DNA of 64,000 nt from Metaphire vulgaris (GCA_018105865.1 CM030872.1:7049516-7113515); one strand, 5' to 3'. Shown: positions 32,501 to 41,241, numbered from the stretch's first letter. The notes: generated from the letters alone by a model not told the origin. Program-made: numbers and translations.

Positions 32501-34915
32501 CACGTTGGTCGGCGACGGTAACCCGGAGCTCATCCGGCATTCGAGCCCGGTGCTCGTCAGCTCCTCGGAGAGCGTTCTGTCGAGGCCTTCCAGCCTGAAT
32601 GTTTCATCGATGACGATACGCCAACGACCGAAGGCGATCAACGACTTGAAAGGAGGACTTAGCTCTAGTTATGCGAAAATCTCAGCCAGTCGCAGTGTTG
32701 CCGCCGTCTCGGCGAGCGTCCGTCGATACGAGAGGAACGGCCGGATACTACCAGGACGTACCTGCGACAAATTCCAGCCAGTTTCCGGGACCCATAATGA
32801 TACAGAGAATTCCAGCAGGAACACAGCCATTCGCCATTCCAACAGCGCCGCCGCCTATCTCGTCCCACCCGGCGATCCACAATGCTCCGACTATAACCTC
32901 TGCGGTGCCGACCCCCTCGAGCACTCCTCCCATCTTGCCTCTTCCACCGGCGAACCTGACCAGCGGCGGCGGCCCGTGTACGAGCTGCTGCCAGTGCATG
33001 CGGTGCGTGTCAATGCAGGCGCTGTCCACGATGCCCTACACCTACCCCTTCATATGGCAGCCGGGTCACCTGTATCCCAACGCCTACAGTTTCATCAACG
33101 GCTTTATCAACTCGCACAACCTCTCCTTTCCACCTCCCTCGCTGCCGCCGCACGTCCAGGTGGGCGGCGCCTTTAACGGCATAAACAGCGACATGGTGTA
33201 CAATCTTGCCCAGCCGCAGCAGGTGCCGGCTCCCGTGCCTCCGCCTCCCCCTCCGCCGCCGCATCTAAACCACCCGTCTGTGATGAGTTCGACTCTTTTC
33301 ACGACGTCGCAGTGCGTACCATTCCATCCGTTTCCGCCACCCATGTACATCCACGGCCCTGCGAGCGCCGCGAAGCCGAAACTGTGCTGTCCCAACTGCG
33401 GCTCCAGTGACCACGCGCTTGGCGCCTGCACCGAAACCAAAGCTTCAGTTCTCAGCCATACAGGTATTGATTTCTTACAGTTATTGATTTCTTACAGGTA
33501 TTGATTTTGTACAGGTATTGATTTTGTACAGGTATTGATTTTGTACAGGTATTGATTTCTTACAGGTTTTCGTCTAAGATTTGTTTCCATTTGAGTTTCT
33601 GCCTATTTGCCGATGCGCGCCTTGCACCGAAACGTTTTCTCAAAACTTTCACTCTCAACCTTTCCTCAAATTTTTTTCAAAACCTTCCCAAGTTTTTCAT
33701 AAAAAGTTTTCTTATCACATTCTGTTTACAGATTCTTTTAAATGTTCTTCCCAATTTCTAGTATATAGTCTATATACAGGATGGCGCAAAAAAACCAGGA
33801 CTAGTCACATTATGTTTGGCATTTAATATAGTCCGGTTTTTTTGCGCCACCCTGTATTATGTTGGTCTAAGCATCTTTGTGCAAAGCTGAATGACTTTTG
33901 CTGGTGCCTTCACTGCCTCGCCACAGACACTTAACCCCTTAACTGGGGATCCCGGATATATCCGTCCATTTTACATTGAGTTACAGTTAAATACACGGTT
34001 AAGGGGTTAAGATGTAAAAAGCTAATACAATGATGCTTTGTAGATAGGGACAGTAGAAGGTCAATTGATAATTTCCATTTTATTGTTTGCCAATAGACTT
34101 TAACCTGTTTTGAATGTTTAGGGGGCCATTGCATAATTATGTAATGCTGGAAATGGACTTTTTTTGGCCCACTCTGTAACGATTAGTAGTATTTCAATAG
34201 ACCCACCTCAACAGTAGGTAACAAATATTTTTACAAATTACTTAGTTTTCCAGTTTAAAGTGCAATTGCATTTATTACATTTTCTAGTCTATTTTCCAAC
34301 ATTATGAAGAAATCAGATTAATAATATTAAAGAGTCAGAAAAAAGAACGATAAAACGAAATAATTGAAAATTCTCCCAAAAAATGGAAAATTAACCCATG
34401 CAGTGTCCAGATACATTTAAACAAAATCTATTTCAAATTATTTATGCGATTTTAATAAGAGGTTGCCCAAATATCTTACCTGTAGCTCTTTACCATTGGT
34501 AAATGGGTTTTAAAGCATTACATTATGTTAAGGTCCATCCATATAGTACGAACGCACTGAAGGGGAGGGGGTCGGATTTTGGAGGTTTTCCTATGTACGC
34601 TATTTGCAACGGGGAGGGGGTGGTGAAAATATGACTTTTTTGCGCACGTACTATATGGATGAACCCTATGCTCACACTTATCCAACGTAATGTTTTGTGA
34701 CTTTTTCAAGAACCCCACCCTCCAGAGTTACGTAATTATGCAATGGTCCCTTATTGCTTTAGAGTTTCTTATTGGAGATGACATTTTGCAGATAATTTTG
34801 TTGTCTGTACTGAGTTGTCTTGAATTTATTGGTGTTGTTTATTTTTGGTGTGTCTTATGATAATTGTGTTTTGTTTACAGCGCAGTTTCGGCTAAATCCA
34901 GGCACATCGGAATGA
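17048..34915 (+). CDS. ZCCHC2: ZCCHC2-like protein (PX domain and CCHC zinc knuckle), 13 exons
   Basis: Exons 17048-17566, 18231-18342, 21372-21439, 21960-22031, 22710-22779, 23071-23113, 25842-26086, 27500-27586, 28215-28365, 29486-29714, 31208-31293, 32054-33463 and 34881-34915 join in phase to about 1,041 residues if one extra base in the large exon is ignored. Exon 1 encodes the family N-terminal region (LRFVGSVLEDLARKDY). Exons 3-7 encode a PX domain, and exon 12 ends in a CX2CX4HX4C knuckle (CPNCGSSDHALGAC). The short last exon gives FRLNPGTSE then stop. No SAM domain is seen, which favours ZCCHC2 over ZCCHC14. Known family role: ZCCHC2, ZCCHC14 and nematode GLS-1 partner TENT4/GLD-4 terminal nucleotidyltransferases in mRNA tail control. 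That role is inferred here by homology. An in-frame TGA lies 6 bases upstream of the ATG. Confidence 0.87.
17554..17735 (+). repeat. Tandem duplication over the exon 1 splice donor
   Basis: A unit of about 88 bp starting CAGCATTCCACTGGTCAGT is repeated at 17554 and 17642. It includes the last bases of exon 1 and its donor. The copies differ at scattered sites. Confidence 0.8.
18000..18080 (-). mobile_element. tRNA-derived SINE fragment
   Basis: On the minus strand it reads GTGGTGCAGCAGTTAATGAG then GGTCTAGGTTCAC, resembling A and B boxes at tRNA-like spacing. Confidence 0.4.
18231..18342 (+). CDS. ZCCHC2: ZCCHC2-like gene, exon 2
   Basis: Acceptor ATGCTATCAG, donor CCAG|GTTAGT. Encodes an acidic linker (KNGTEEKSTNSIQNEPDHED and on). 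It starts in phase 0 and ends in phase 1. Only the frame that fits the exon 1 junction is open. Confidence 0.72.
18391..18568. mobile_element. pogo-like MITE, CAGTAGAACCTCGTTATATC ends, copy 1
   Basis: Ends CAGTAGAAGAACATCGTTAT and ATAATGAGGTTCTACTG, flanked by TA on both sides. The interior has repeated TATATCGAA. It is nearly the same as 27101-27275. It lies in intron 2 of the ZCCHC2-like gene. Confidence 0.82.
18600..18870 (+). mobile_element. LINE reverse transcriptase C-terminal fragment
   Basis: Encodes RRKMSYAGHVKRGSTGDLPL then MEGRIEGTRRRGDQ, the usual C-terminal signature (R-x-L-x-Y-x-G-H, EG-x-I-x-G-x-R-x-x-G) of a non-LTR element. Truncated at both ends. Confidence 0.7.
18985..19165 (+). 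mobile_element. tRNA-derived SINE
   Basis: AGTAGTGGTGGGGTTCTT resembles an A box region, and AGAGGGTTCAAATCTGACC is a good B box. A tail of about 100 bp follows. It lies in intron 2. Confidence 0.5.
19256..19873. mobile_element. Probable TIR element with TTATCGCGAGTACAT end
   Basis: The left end reads TACATGGATTCAATATATTC then GCGATAAAGTCG. The right end reads GACTTTATCGCGAGTACATA then CGGTA, loosely inverted. It has no recognised coding region. It lies in intron 2. Confidence 0.4.
20560..20860 (+). mobile_element. LINE 3' fragment
   Basis: Encodes LCLYVPPPSKTVMLGERSVT then RGNPLLWNALSAS, a CR1/L2-like C-terminal block. It ends in CTATAGCGTTAAATAAATTA. Confidence 0.7.
20960..21240 (+). mobile_element. 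LINE 3' fragment with (GAAT)n tail
   Basis: Encodes LYVPPPSKTGMFGERSFTRG then NPILWNSLPDDV. The 3' end AGCGCTATAGAAATCG runs into GAATGAATGAATG. Same family as the fragment just upstream. Confidence 0.75.
21372..21439 (+). CDS. ZCCHC2: ZCCHC2-like gene, exon 3 (PX start)
   Basis: Acceptor TTATCTGCAG, donor GAG|GTTAGG. Encodes YLKEVALKSASTLEGKTEFI then FE, the first strands of the PX domain. Phase 1 in, phase 0 out. Confidence 0.82.
21960..22031 (+). CDS. ZCCHC2: ZCCHC2-like gene, exon 4 (PX)
   Basis: Encodes ITWSDTLVTSVTKTYPELSE then FHRQ, the PX strand and following segment. Acceptor TATCTTTAG. The only donor that keeps frame with exon 5 is CAG|GCGAGT, a GC-AG type site. Confidence 0.82.
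22416..22495. mobile_element. TA-flanked palindromic MITE
   Basis: 80 bp with ends TACAGGGTGGTGTAAAAAAA and TTTTTTTGCACCACCCTGTA. The centre (GACTATATTAAATGCAAAC) matches that of 33775-33856 in inverse orientation. It lies in intron 4. Confidence 0.85.
22710..22779 (+). CDS. ZCCHC2: ZCCHC2-like gene, exon 5 (PX)
   Basis: Acceptor TTGCTTGCAG, donor CAAG|GTATGA. Encodes FVHQFPSYSGVHKQERLLPF then FPQ. The Phe-Pro and later Leu-Pro match the PX proline region. Confidence 0.85.
23071..23113 (+). CDS. ZCCHC2: ZCCHC2-like gene, exon 6 (PX)
   Basis: 43 bases. Acceptor TTTATTTTAG, donor TTCG|GTAAGC. Encodes NNDRIVELMREYF, a PX helix. Phase 1 in, phase 2 out. Confidence 0.8.
23366..24634. mobile_element. 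Charlie-like hAT element carrying a nested SINE
   Basis: Left end CAGTGGTTCCCAAATGG, right end TTTGGAAACCACCG. The 8-bp duplication GTTTAAAG is on both sides. Without the nested 5S-headed SINE it is about 1 kb. No intact transposase frame was found. It lies in intron 6. Confidence 0.75.
24019..24290 (-). mobile_element. 5S rRNA-headed SINE, minus strand
   Basis: The inverse of the 15614-15932 copy: starts (AGGTAA)n, then GGGGCCGGTGCTGAT and ends with CCATCCAAGTACTAACCGCG then CTCGACGTTGCTT. The head is truncated and abuts a short inverted GTCGAGCGC. Confidence 0.83.
25255..25795 (+). repeat. Minisatellite, unit TTTGTTTATGATTACTA
   Basis: About 32 tandem units of 16-17 bases with small variants (ACTG, ACAATTAC, TTTTTTATG). 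It lies in intron 6 just before the exon 7 acceptor region. Confidence 0.95.
25842..26086 (+). CDS. ZCCHC2: ZCCHC2-like gene, exon 7 (PX end and Ser-rich linker)
   Basis: Acceptor TATGATTGTAG, donor TCAG|GTTAGA. Encodes KFSSLPECCLKCGLVVEFFQ, closing the PX domain. A Ser/Thr/Val-rich linker follows. Confidence 0.85.
27101..27275. mobile_element. pogo-like MITE, CAGTAGAACCTCGTTATATC ends, copy 2
   Basis: Ends CAGTAGAACCTCGTTATATC and GATATAACGAGGTTCTACTG are almost perfect inverted repeats, with TA flanks. It lies in intron 7. Confidence 0.88.
27500..27586 (+). CDS. ZCCHC2: ZCCHC2-like gene, exon 8
   Basis: Acceptor TTGGTTAACAG, donor CGTG|GTTAGT. Encodes EQETAGLSEREIDHRGSRIH and SLTVYNSKR. 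A second in-frame AG (27509-27510, before CAGGTC) could shorten it by four codons. Confidence 0.68.
27667..27746. mobile_element. TTAA-flanked palindromic MITE (piggyBac-like), diverged
   Basis: Starts TTAACCCCTTTGGGGG and holds TCCATTTTACATTG like the four better copies. Ends at TTAA 27743-27746. Confidence 0.55.
28215..28365 (+). CDS. ZCCHC2: ZCCHC2-like gene, exon 9
   Basis: Acceptor TTGCTGTCTAG, donor ACTAG|GTAGGC. Encodes a Pro/Ala-rich segment (TKTPIAPMNPPFAPVHRHPW). Phase 1 in, phase 2 out. Confidence 0.72.
28400..28740 (-). mobile_element. LINE 3' fragment, minus strand
   Basis: Minus-strand frame encodes RRVLLLVPPPSKTSKFGERS then KGNPLLWNSLPDVV. Same family as 20560 and 20960. It lies in intron 9. 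Confidence 0.75.
28911..29156 (+). repeat. 123-bp direct tandem duplication
   Basis: Two near-identical units starting GTGCGTGTTATCGCACTGCA (28911) and GTGCATGTTATCGCACTGCA (29034). It lies in intron 9. Confidence 0.93.
29348..29427. mobile_element. TTAA-flanked palindromic MITE (piggyBac-like)
   Basis: TTAACCCCTTAACCGGCC and GGCCAGTTAAGGGGTTAA ends, with TTAA duplicated. The interior has TCCATTTTACATTGAGTTAC. Confidence 0.8.
29486..29714 (+). CDS. ZCCHC2: ZCCHC2-like gene, exon 10
   Basis: Acceptor AATGCCTCTAG, donor AGG|GTAAGT. Encodes a Ser/Pro-rich stretch (PQPPGISPPQSNTSNSSTEL) and a basic segment SLKQKRFSKHHDYLPANL. Confidence 0.8.
29790..30015 (+). mobile_element. LINE 3' fragment
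   Basis: Encodes MDRSVSRGNPILWNSLPEDI then RFLTKLKMHLFNISY. Ends TATAGCGCTATATAAATTAT then TAATAATAATAA. Confidence 0.75.
30440..30745 (+). mobile_element. LINE 3' fragment with (TAAC)n tail
   Basis: Decayed frame around CGGTTCCGGCAGTTCAAGG, then AATAGCGCTATATAAATTGG and a TAACTAACTAAC tail. Confidence 0.65.
30776..31139. mobile_element. Charlie-like hAT MITE
   Basis: Ends CAGTGGTTCTTAACC and GGTTAAGAACCACTG are perfectly inverted. The flanks AGCTAGAG and GGATAGAG match in part. It lies in intron 10. Confidence 0.8.
31208..31293 (+). CDS. ZCCHC2: ZCCHC2-like gene, exon 11
   Basis: Acceptor TGATGTTGCAG, donor CGACG|GTATGC. Encodes ATEIDEDQYLQQQHSTSLHK then SRSEQDHR. Phase 0 in, phase 2 out. 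Confidence 0.75.
31727..32017. mobile_element. hAT remnant, one end clear
   Basis: Ends GGTTGAGAACCGCTG after GGGTCGCGGCACTATAG. The left end CAGGGTCGCCTGAAACC is only loosely inverted. It lies in intron 11. Confidence 0.45.
32054..33463 (+). CDS. ZCCHC2: ZCCHC2-like gene, exon 12 with CCHC zinc knuckle and apparent +1 shift
   Basis: Acceptor TTTTTCAG ends at 32053; donor ACAG|GTATTG follows 33463. It encodes low-complexity Ser/Ala/Pro-rich sequence, then PTYPF-like aromatic segments and the knuckle CPNCGSSDHALGAC. The first part reads in one frame to about 32670. The rest, including the knuckle, reads in the next frame. Dropping one A from the run 32676-32679 joins them smoothly (SSSYAKSQPVAVLPPSRR). 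A GTAAGT at 32103 inside the open frame is a possible optional donor. Confidence 0.82.
33463..33566 (+). repeat. Tandem repeat of splice-like units in intron 12
   Basis: Five or six units of about 20 bp, TTACAGGTATTGATTTC and TTTGTACAGGTATTGATT. Each carries both an acceptor-like CAG and a donor-like GTATTG. The first GTATTG is the exon 12 donor. Confidence 0.85.
33775..33856. mobile_element. TA-flanked palindromic MITE
   Basis: Ends TACAGGATGGCGCAAAAAAA and TTTTTTTGCGCCACCCTGTA. It lies in intron 12. Confidence 0.85.
33931..34010. mobile_element. TTAA-flanked palindromic MITE (piggyBac-like)
   Basis: TTAACCCCTTAACTGGGG start, ACGGTTAAGGGGTTAA end, TTAA on both sides, with TCCATTTTACATTGAGTTAC inside. 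Confidence 0.8.
34530..34672. mobile_element. MITE with CCATCCATATAGTACG ends
   Basis: AAGGTCCATCCATATAGTACG and inverse CGTACTATATGGATGAACCC bracket G-rich blocks. The superfamily is not clear. It lies in intron 12. Confidence 0.65.
34881..34915 (+). CDS. ZCCHC2: ZCCHC2-like gene, exon 13 (last coding exon)
   Basis: Acceptor TTTTGTTTACAG. It joins in phase 1 to give AQFRLNPGTSE and a TGA at 34913-34915. Known family members end with a similar G-T-F/Y-R-L segment after the knuckle, so this is probably the true end. Confidence 0.78.
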
Positions 34916-35884
34916 TGACAGCGCGTCTGCTCTAAGTTGTCTCTGTGACGTTTTTTGGTACGGCTGGTGGCTTTTTGGAGTTGTGACAGTCCGTTTGTGG
35001 CGTTGCACTTGACGAACGCCAGCTGTTGTCTGTGTTGCTTTGGCATGGTTATTGAGAGATTTTCCGAGTCTCACGTTGGACTGATTTTTTTTTTCTGAGA
35101 CATGCACAAATAACATCTAGGCAATCTGAATTGAGTTAAGATCTATGTGAGCGTGGACCAGCAACGGGAGATTGTTGGCTTTGCTGTATTGAATTGAACG
35201 CAATGATCAGCAAAGCCTAAAACTGTGCTATAGATTTTCATTGGTATTCGTTTTTGGACTTGTATCTAAAAAGTTCTTTGTTCCAAATTTGTGTAAAAGT
35301 GTTGTGCCTGTTCTGTTGCTATTAGTTAACTGTGCATTGTGTTAAAAGTTTTTCTGAACGTACGCTGTACCAGATACACATTGTACCTGTTTCATTTTGC
35401 AGCTCGGCAGTGTATCTAATATAACTGTTAAAATTAATTAGTGCTTTAACATAGACAGAAAACTCATGAGGCAGAAAAATTGGTATCAAATGCACCCGAG
35501 GCTTACAAGTTTAATATAATATTGGTATGTTTAAGGCCATCTCGATTGTTGTACGCTATTTTTCTGATGCAGCATAGTTCTTTCTCTCAGAGTTTTAAGT
35601 TAGTTAAGCGATATTATTTTGACTCGTATTTCTTTTCAGTTTTTTTTAAAGCCCACGTCACTTATGGCCCAAGACTCGACTGGATTCTCATCTCCTCAAC
35701 TTGCTTGCAAATTTATTAGCACAGAGTAAATCAAGTGTATATTTATCGCATTCTATATGCAGCCATACAGACTTGCAGTTTCTTTTGTAGCACCCAGATA
35801 TGTGCAAATTGTGTTTTGGGTGGTTCTCATATTTTGGGTGATTACTATTTAGTGTCAGCATGAGTGAGGGACCCTACCCTACAA

Positions 35885-36005
35885 ATTCCCCCCCCTCCAG
35901 AATTTTTGGCATACTACATCAACTAACAGCAACCCCTAGCTGACTTCCCCCGGCTTTGTCAGTTCCTCCCCCCCTCCCGGGTCCAGGAGCCTAGATTAAA
36001 CACTG
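35885..36005. mobile_element. hAT MITE remnant, CAGTGTTTAATCTAG family
   Basis: The end AGCCTAGATTAAACACTG with CCCGGGTCCAGG inside matches copies at 9946 and 60087 in inverse orientation. The flanks CCCTACAA and CCCTACAG differ by one base, but the other terminus is lost. Confidence 0.65.
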
Positions 36006-36994
36006 CCCTACAGTAACACTGCAATATTAGAACTACTTGTAAAAATTCTGGTAAGTAAGAAATGTTGTTTCTTCTCACGCTTGTCAAAGGCTGAAGAAAA
36101 ACAGTTTGTATTTCAAAATTCCTTTCCGTTTTCTTGGGCACTTGCTGATTTCTAAGTGTGCTATCTCTGTTGTAATTCTTTGGTTGTGTCGGCCGCAGTT
36201 TGTTATGACAAAACTATATTGAAAATTTTGTGTTCTTATCTTTTTTGCAGTTTGAAAGCGCTCAGGTCGAATAAAACCATTCTGATAACTCTGATAGGCA
36301 GGCACGTCAGAACGAATTTTTAGCAGGGCTGCATTTTTTCAGGGGCATAGCTAAAAATTCATTGTTTATCATATTAAAAACCAGACAAGCAAAAAGGTCA
36401 TCAACCTTCCTTTATCATGTCTTCAAAAATCTTGACAAAAAAAAAACAGCCTCATCTTCCAGGGGGTGCAGTGCACCCCCCTAATTTTTTCCAGGGGTGC
36501 ATCTGCACCCCCACTTCCTATGGGCCTGCTGATAGGCAAGCATTATCTTGAATATCTTTTGACAGCTTATGCTAAGAGTAGTTGATGGAACATTAGTATG
36601 GAGATAAGAAATATAAATGACATTGGAAAGTTTATAACATGGTTATGCAACAGAACTTGTTTACACTGGAGTTACAATTATTTTTTATTATAAGATGGGA
36701 ATATGTATGATAGATAATTTGGATGATGGCTCAAACCATAATTTATAGACAGTTATTTTAGTTATATTAATTATTTTATACAGGATACATACTGCAAATG
36801 TTGATTGCGTTTATGCCAGACTTAAAATTTCACAAAACTAAATTTTAGTCTCTAAAATTAAACACTTATGAAAGGTTGTTTGCACTCTTTAAAATTGTCT
36901 CAAATTCATTTAAATGTTGGCAGATTAGTTAAAATTCTAATTGTAGATTGTTTATCATTTCAATGTTTTATATATGTAGTTTTCAAGCTCCCAA

Positions 36995-37000
36995 AAACAG

Positions 37001-37061
<61 letters not shown>

Positions 37062-37062
37062 A
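36995..37062. repeat. (GAT)n microsatellite
   Basis: About 22 uninterrupted GAT units in the presumed 3' UTR. Confidence 0.95.
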
Positions 37063-38096
37063 GGGGGGAAGAATGGTTTAGATATGAATATGTTTGACAA
37101 AGCTTTAGGATCAGTTTGTGGTGTTGTGAACAATTCTAAAAATTCACTACACCTTTCATAAACAAGAAAAGTGCAGAAACTTTTTAAGTGAGAATTGCAT
37201 TATACGCGGAAGTGAATAAAGACAATTCTTGTCGTCTTCGAAGAATCTTCTGATTTGTTACCTAAGTTTTGTGTATTTCTGAAGGGATTTTCCGATTGTT
37301 GCATGTCCAGTCATAGTGCAAATCATTGCGGTATATCATTGTAACAGTAATACTTCTTTTGCAATTTTGAACAAATTCGGCACTTGTGCTTAAGAGAAAT
37401 TCTAAGGTTAGGTTAACGAGACAAAAATGAAAATATCTCGTAAAGGTCAACACAGGTCAACACATCGGCCATCTTTCCGGGTTTCAAGCCAAGGGCTTTC
37501 CCTTTTCATTTGAGCATTCAGTGACCTGCCATCAGTCTTATTCTTTTATGTGCCTAGTTTTTGATTGGGGTAAGACATTTTCACTTGAGAGAATATTCAA
37601 AGTAAGTAAGTTAATTTTGCAGTGAATACACTACCACCTTGCCAGGTCTAGCTTATTCTTGGCTTAAATCTGCCAAGGATGTATTTTTTTCTTGTGGTTT
37701 TTGTGCCCTAAACTGACTGAAATCTTGCATTGATGTCCATTTTTGTATTTTTCCATTGTTAATATTAGGGCAAGTAGTTTTAGTAATTACCTTAATTACC
37801 ACTTAGTTGCCATGACAGCTGTTGCTAAGGATTCGTGTTTCGGTCACATGATCTCTAACGGTGACCGTGGTGCTGTCATTACAAAGTGTATCTCATTCAT
37901 ACATATTTTTGTAATAAGCAGTTAGAAAGCTGTTTTAAAATAATTAAAATATCTTTAGTAAATTTCAAGTTGTACATCGAGTACTAGTGTTGTAATTGCG
38001 TGTGTGTGTGCTTTGTCTTGACTGTCTGCTGATGGTAAAATGTACAATACTCTCTCTAGTTAAATAATTTGTTTCACTATTTTAATAATATACAAT

Positions 38097-38432
38097 CAGT
38101 GGTGTAGCCAAGGGAGTTTTGGGTGTTAAAACCCCCTTGGGCGCCGAAAAAAAATTTTTTTTCATATGTTTTCATGCGTTTTAATTTTCTGACGTGGTTT
38201 TGAGGGTCAAACCCCGCCTTGGGGCTGTTGGCCAAAATTTTTAAAGCACCATAGGCATGATGACCTTTTTTTGCTTATCAGCATCTGAAATGAAAAAGTT
38301 TAGAAGGAAAGACATAGGATAGATACATAGGATGACCTTTTTTGCTTGTCAAGATTTTTTGAAAGTTGGTTGGTTTCGGTGAAAACCGTCAAAACCAAAG
38401 CCCCCCTTCCGGAAATCCTGGCTACGCCACTG
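38097..38432. mobile_element. hAT-type MITE, GTAGCC ends
   Basis: Ends CAGTGGTGTAGCCAAGG and CCTGGCTACGCCACTG. The flanks TATACAAT and TATACAGT differ by one base. The interior has two GACCTTTTTTGCTTRTCA motifs. Confidence 0.85.
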
Positions 38433-38807
38433 TATACAGTCGTCTGGTGCACAGTGTCCAGGGCACGATATCAAACTAACAGTTGCATGTGAATGTGATA
38501 AACTACTTCAGGCTAAGACTACGCACTTTTTGTTCAGTGATGTAGGCCTACCATTACAAACCACGCAGATGCTTGGACATTGAAAGCGGAGATGCAGACT
38601 GTACATTAGATATAAGTGATTGTGGAATTGCATGACATGGCCAGTTCATGCTGCTATTTAGCAAACAGAATGAGTCAATAAACTTTTGTTGCAATATTCA
38701 AAAGAGTCTTTCACTGTGGCCTACCTATATAGTTGGCGCCCCAAAAATGCGTTGTGTGGCTAGGTAATTAGGCTATACTAATTAATGCGTATGGCTTACG
38801 GTAGACG

Positions 38808-39002
38808 CAGGGGCGTAGCGACGGGGAGTGTATCGGTATATATATACCCCAAAAAAAAAAAAAAAAATCAGCCTACCTTAAAGTTTTTATGTGACTTACA
38901 TGTGGTTATAAGTGGTTTATATGGTTTATGTGATTATAGTTAAGATTTATACCCACCCAAAATATTTATACCCTCCAAATCAAATTCCTGGCTACGCCCT
39001 TG
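38808..39002. mobile_element. hAT-type MITE, GCGTAGC ends, copy 1
   Basis: Ends CAGGGGCGTAGCGACGG and CCTGGCTACGCCCTTG. The perfect duplication GGTAGACG is on both sides. It is the inverse-orientation relative of 53054-53250. Confidence 0.88.
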
Positions 39003-39500
39003 GGTAGACGCTATCGAGTGCAGTTGTAAGGCCAATTTGAATCTCCAGTCACTCATCAGGTACCTTCTTTCCCATTGAGTTTCCAGATGTCAAGAATCTT
39101 TATCTTATTGATCAACCACCACTGACTTATCAATGGTAGTTCAACGGTCTTCGCGCAAATTTTCCTCCCACCCTCCTCAGTGACTAATTAGTTAGATGTA
39201 TTGTTAATGGTCAGAGGCGGATCTAAGGGGTGCAGAGGGGTAGGGCCTACATATGTCCCCGGGCGCCGAAGTGGGGGAGCCAAAATTGGTTTAAAGTAGG
39301 ATGTTCCGCTACGGATTATGCCCTTTATTGCTTGTCAGGGTATTCGCGAAGTCGAATGAAAAATGAAGGGGCGCCAAAATGGGCAGAACGGCGCCCTTTT
39401 TGCTTCTTAAGATTTTCGTCAAGTTGATATGGCTTGGGAAACAATGGGAGCAATCAACGAAGAAGGTATCCACTTCTTAAAGGAAACCGGCAGTATCCTA

Positions 39501-39878
39501 AGGGGTCGTCCATAAATGACGTAACGCGATTTTGGCACTGTTTTGACCCCCTACGTAACGCGACGTAACAAAAGTCAGACCCCCCTAAACTATGACGTAA
39601 CAACGGGTCGACCCCCTTTTCGTCTTTCGATAAGTCTTGACAAGCAAAAGAAAAGTCATTCATCTTCTATTTTTCCGTCTCCAACCATACTGACAAGCAA
39701 AAAAGAAGGTCATCCTTGTATTTTCTCTCTCCAAATACCCTGACGAGCAAAAAAGGTCACTTAAAAATTTTGTGTAGCGTTGCGTCACATTTACGGAACC
39801 CCCCTCGTCACACTTCGTAACAAATGTCCGGCCCCCCTCCCCCCCAGGCGCGTTACGTCATTTGTGGACGACCCCTAA
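39501..39878. mobile_element. MITE with GGGTCGTCCATAAATGACGT ends
   Basis: AAGGGGTCGTCCATAAATGA and inverse TCATTTGTGGACGACCCCT. The inside has several copies of a CCCCCTACGTAACGC-like unit and three GACAAGCAAAA motifs. The target duplication is uncertain. Confidence 0.75.
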
Positions 39879-40087
39879 CGCGACAATCTGGAGATGAAAG
39901 AGATACATTCTTTTTCCTATACGAATATCAGTCCCACTTCAGACTCTGAGGGTATAGTTTCGCCCAAGTATTGCTTTGGCCTAAATTAATCAAATGACTG
40001 TGGAATAGAATCAATGGATGTGTAATGCTTAGCTGGTATTTTGTGATTAGCTTGATAAATCCAAGCAAACTACCGGCTAGACTTTTT

Positions 40088-40304
40088 CACAGCCGTAACT
40101 AGGGTTTTGGGCGCCCGGGGCAAGATTTCCATTTTGCGCCCCTGAATTTCGAAATTTCGGTGATGACCTTTTTTTTAGTCGTCACGGCTTTTCTTTTGCT
40201 TTTATTCACACCCCAGTAATTTTTTTGATTCACACTCAAAAAAGCGCCCCCCGGTCGGCGCCCGGGGCGACTTGCCCCCCCCCCGCCCCCTACTTACGGC
40301 TCTG
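40088..40304. mobile_element. hAT-type MITE, GCCGTAAC ends
   Basis: Left CACAGCCGTAACTAGGG, right CTACTTACGGCTCTG. The perfect duplication GACTTTTT is on both sides. It lies immediately downstream of the broken fucosyltransferase copy. Confidence 0.75.
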
Positions 40305-41241
40305 GACTTTTTGGACCTGGACTTAGGTTCAGGCTAAGACTTTTGTTTTGGATTGCTGAGAGCTGACACTCCCTTCCACGTCTTCCACGTGTTGTTTCCG
40401 TCAGACTTCGTTGAACACGCATTATTCCACCACTGGTCAAAGTCGTCGTACCAGTACGTAAAGTTCTCATAATCCATCAGATGCAAACGAACGCACAGCT
40501 GACACCAATAGTATTTCCCCATATCCCACCACATTATTAGCCGGTAGTTGTCCTTGTATCTGAAGTATTCGTTGTAGAGGGTGTCGTTACTGTCAAGCAG
40601 ATTGAGGTATTCTCCCAGATGACTCGGACTTTGGAAGTCGTCGACGTGAATGAAAGAGTCTGGCGGTGCAGATACACTGTAGTCCTCACGACGAGCTCCC
40701 ATCACAACTGGAATAGCATTGTTGCTGTACAGAAAACGAAAGAGTTATCATTCAAGTAACACGTCTCAAATGGCTCCTTTTTATTGATGTCATGCCTACC
40801 GGGAACTGATTGATCATTTTCTTTAAAAAGAAAAAGTCTGCGCTTTATTGGTTGGTCGACTCAATTAATCCGTCAAGACAAACTTTCTAGATTCTTGTAG
40901 GGCCTAGACGCATGGTCAGGTAGATTTAGAAAGACGTCATTGGATATAAATGGGAAGGGACGATATTCTAAAAGATTCAACAGTCGCATCTTCGTTGTGC
41001 TCACTATTGAATGCAATCAATCAATCAATGCAATATCAATCAGTCAGTCAGTCAGACAGTCAGTCAACCAATCAACCAAACAATCAATCAATCAACCAAT
41101 CAATCAACAATCAATCAATCAATCTTGTGGCCCCATTGTTAGAGTAATTTTTACCCCAATTGTTTGTTGCAGATTTTTTAGGGGGAAGCAGTCACATATA
41201 GGCTATGTTTCAAAGAGAAGTGCATGACAACAACCCCCATT

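Larger units (their letters stand above)
34916..37235 (+). other. Probable 3' UTR of the ZCCHC2-like gene
   Basis: About 2.3 kb without a recognisable gene. AATAAA at 37215-37220 may end the transcript. A later AATAAA at 38677-38682 is an alternative. The stretch holds a hAT MITE remnant at 35885-36005 and a (GAT)n run at about 37000-37060. Confidence 0.5.

Noticed and set aside
32670..33176. Continuation of the first frame of exon 12 to a stop at 33176
   Set aside because: The neighbouring frame carries the CCHC knuckle and natural Pro/Ser-rich sequence, so this part is out of frame.
33463..33566. CRISPR-like array
   Set aside because: Units are contiguous with no unique spacers, and this is eukaryotic intron DNA.
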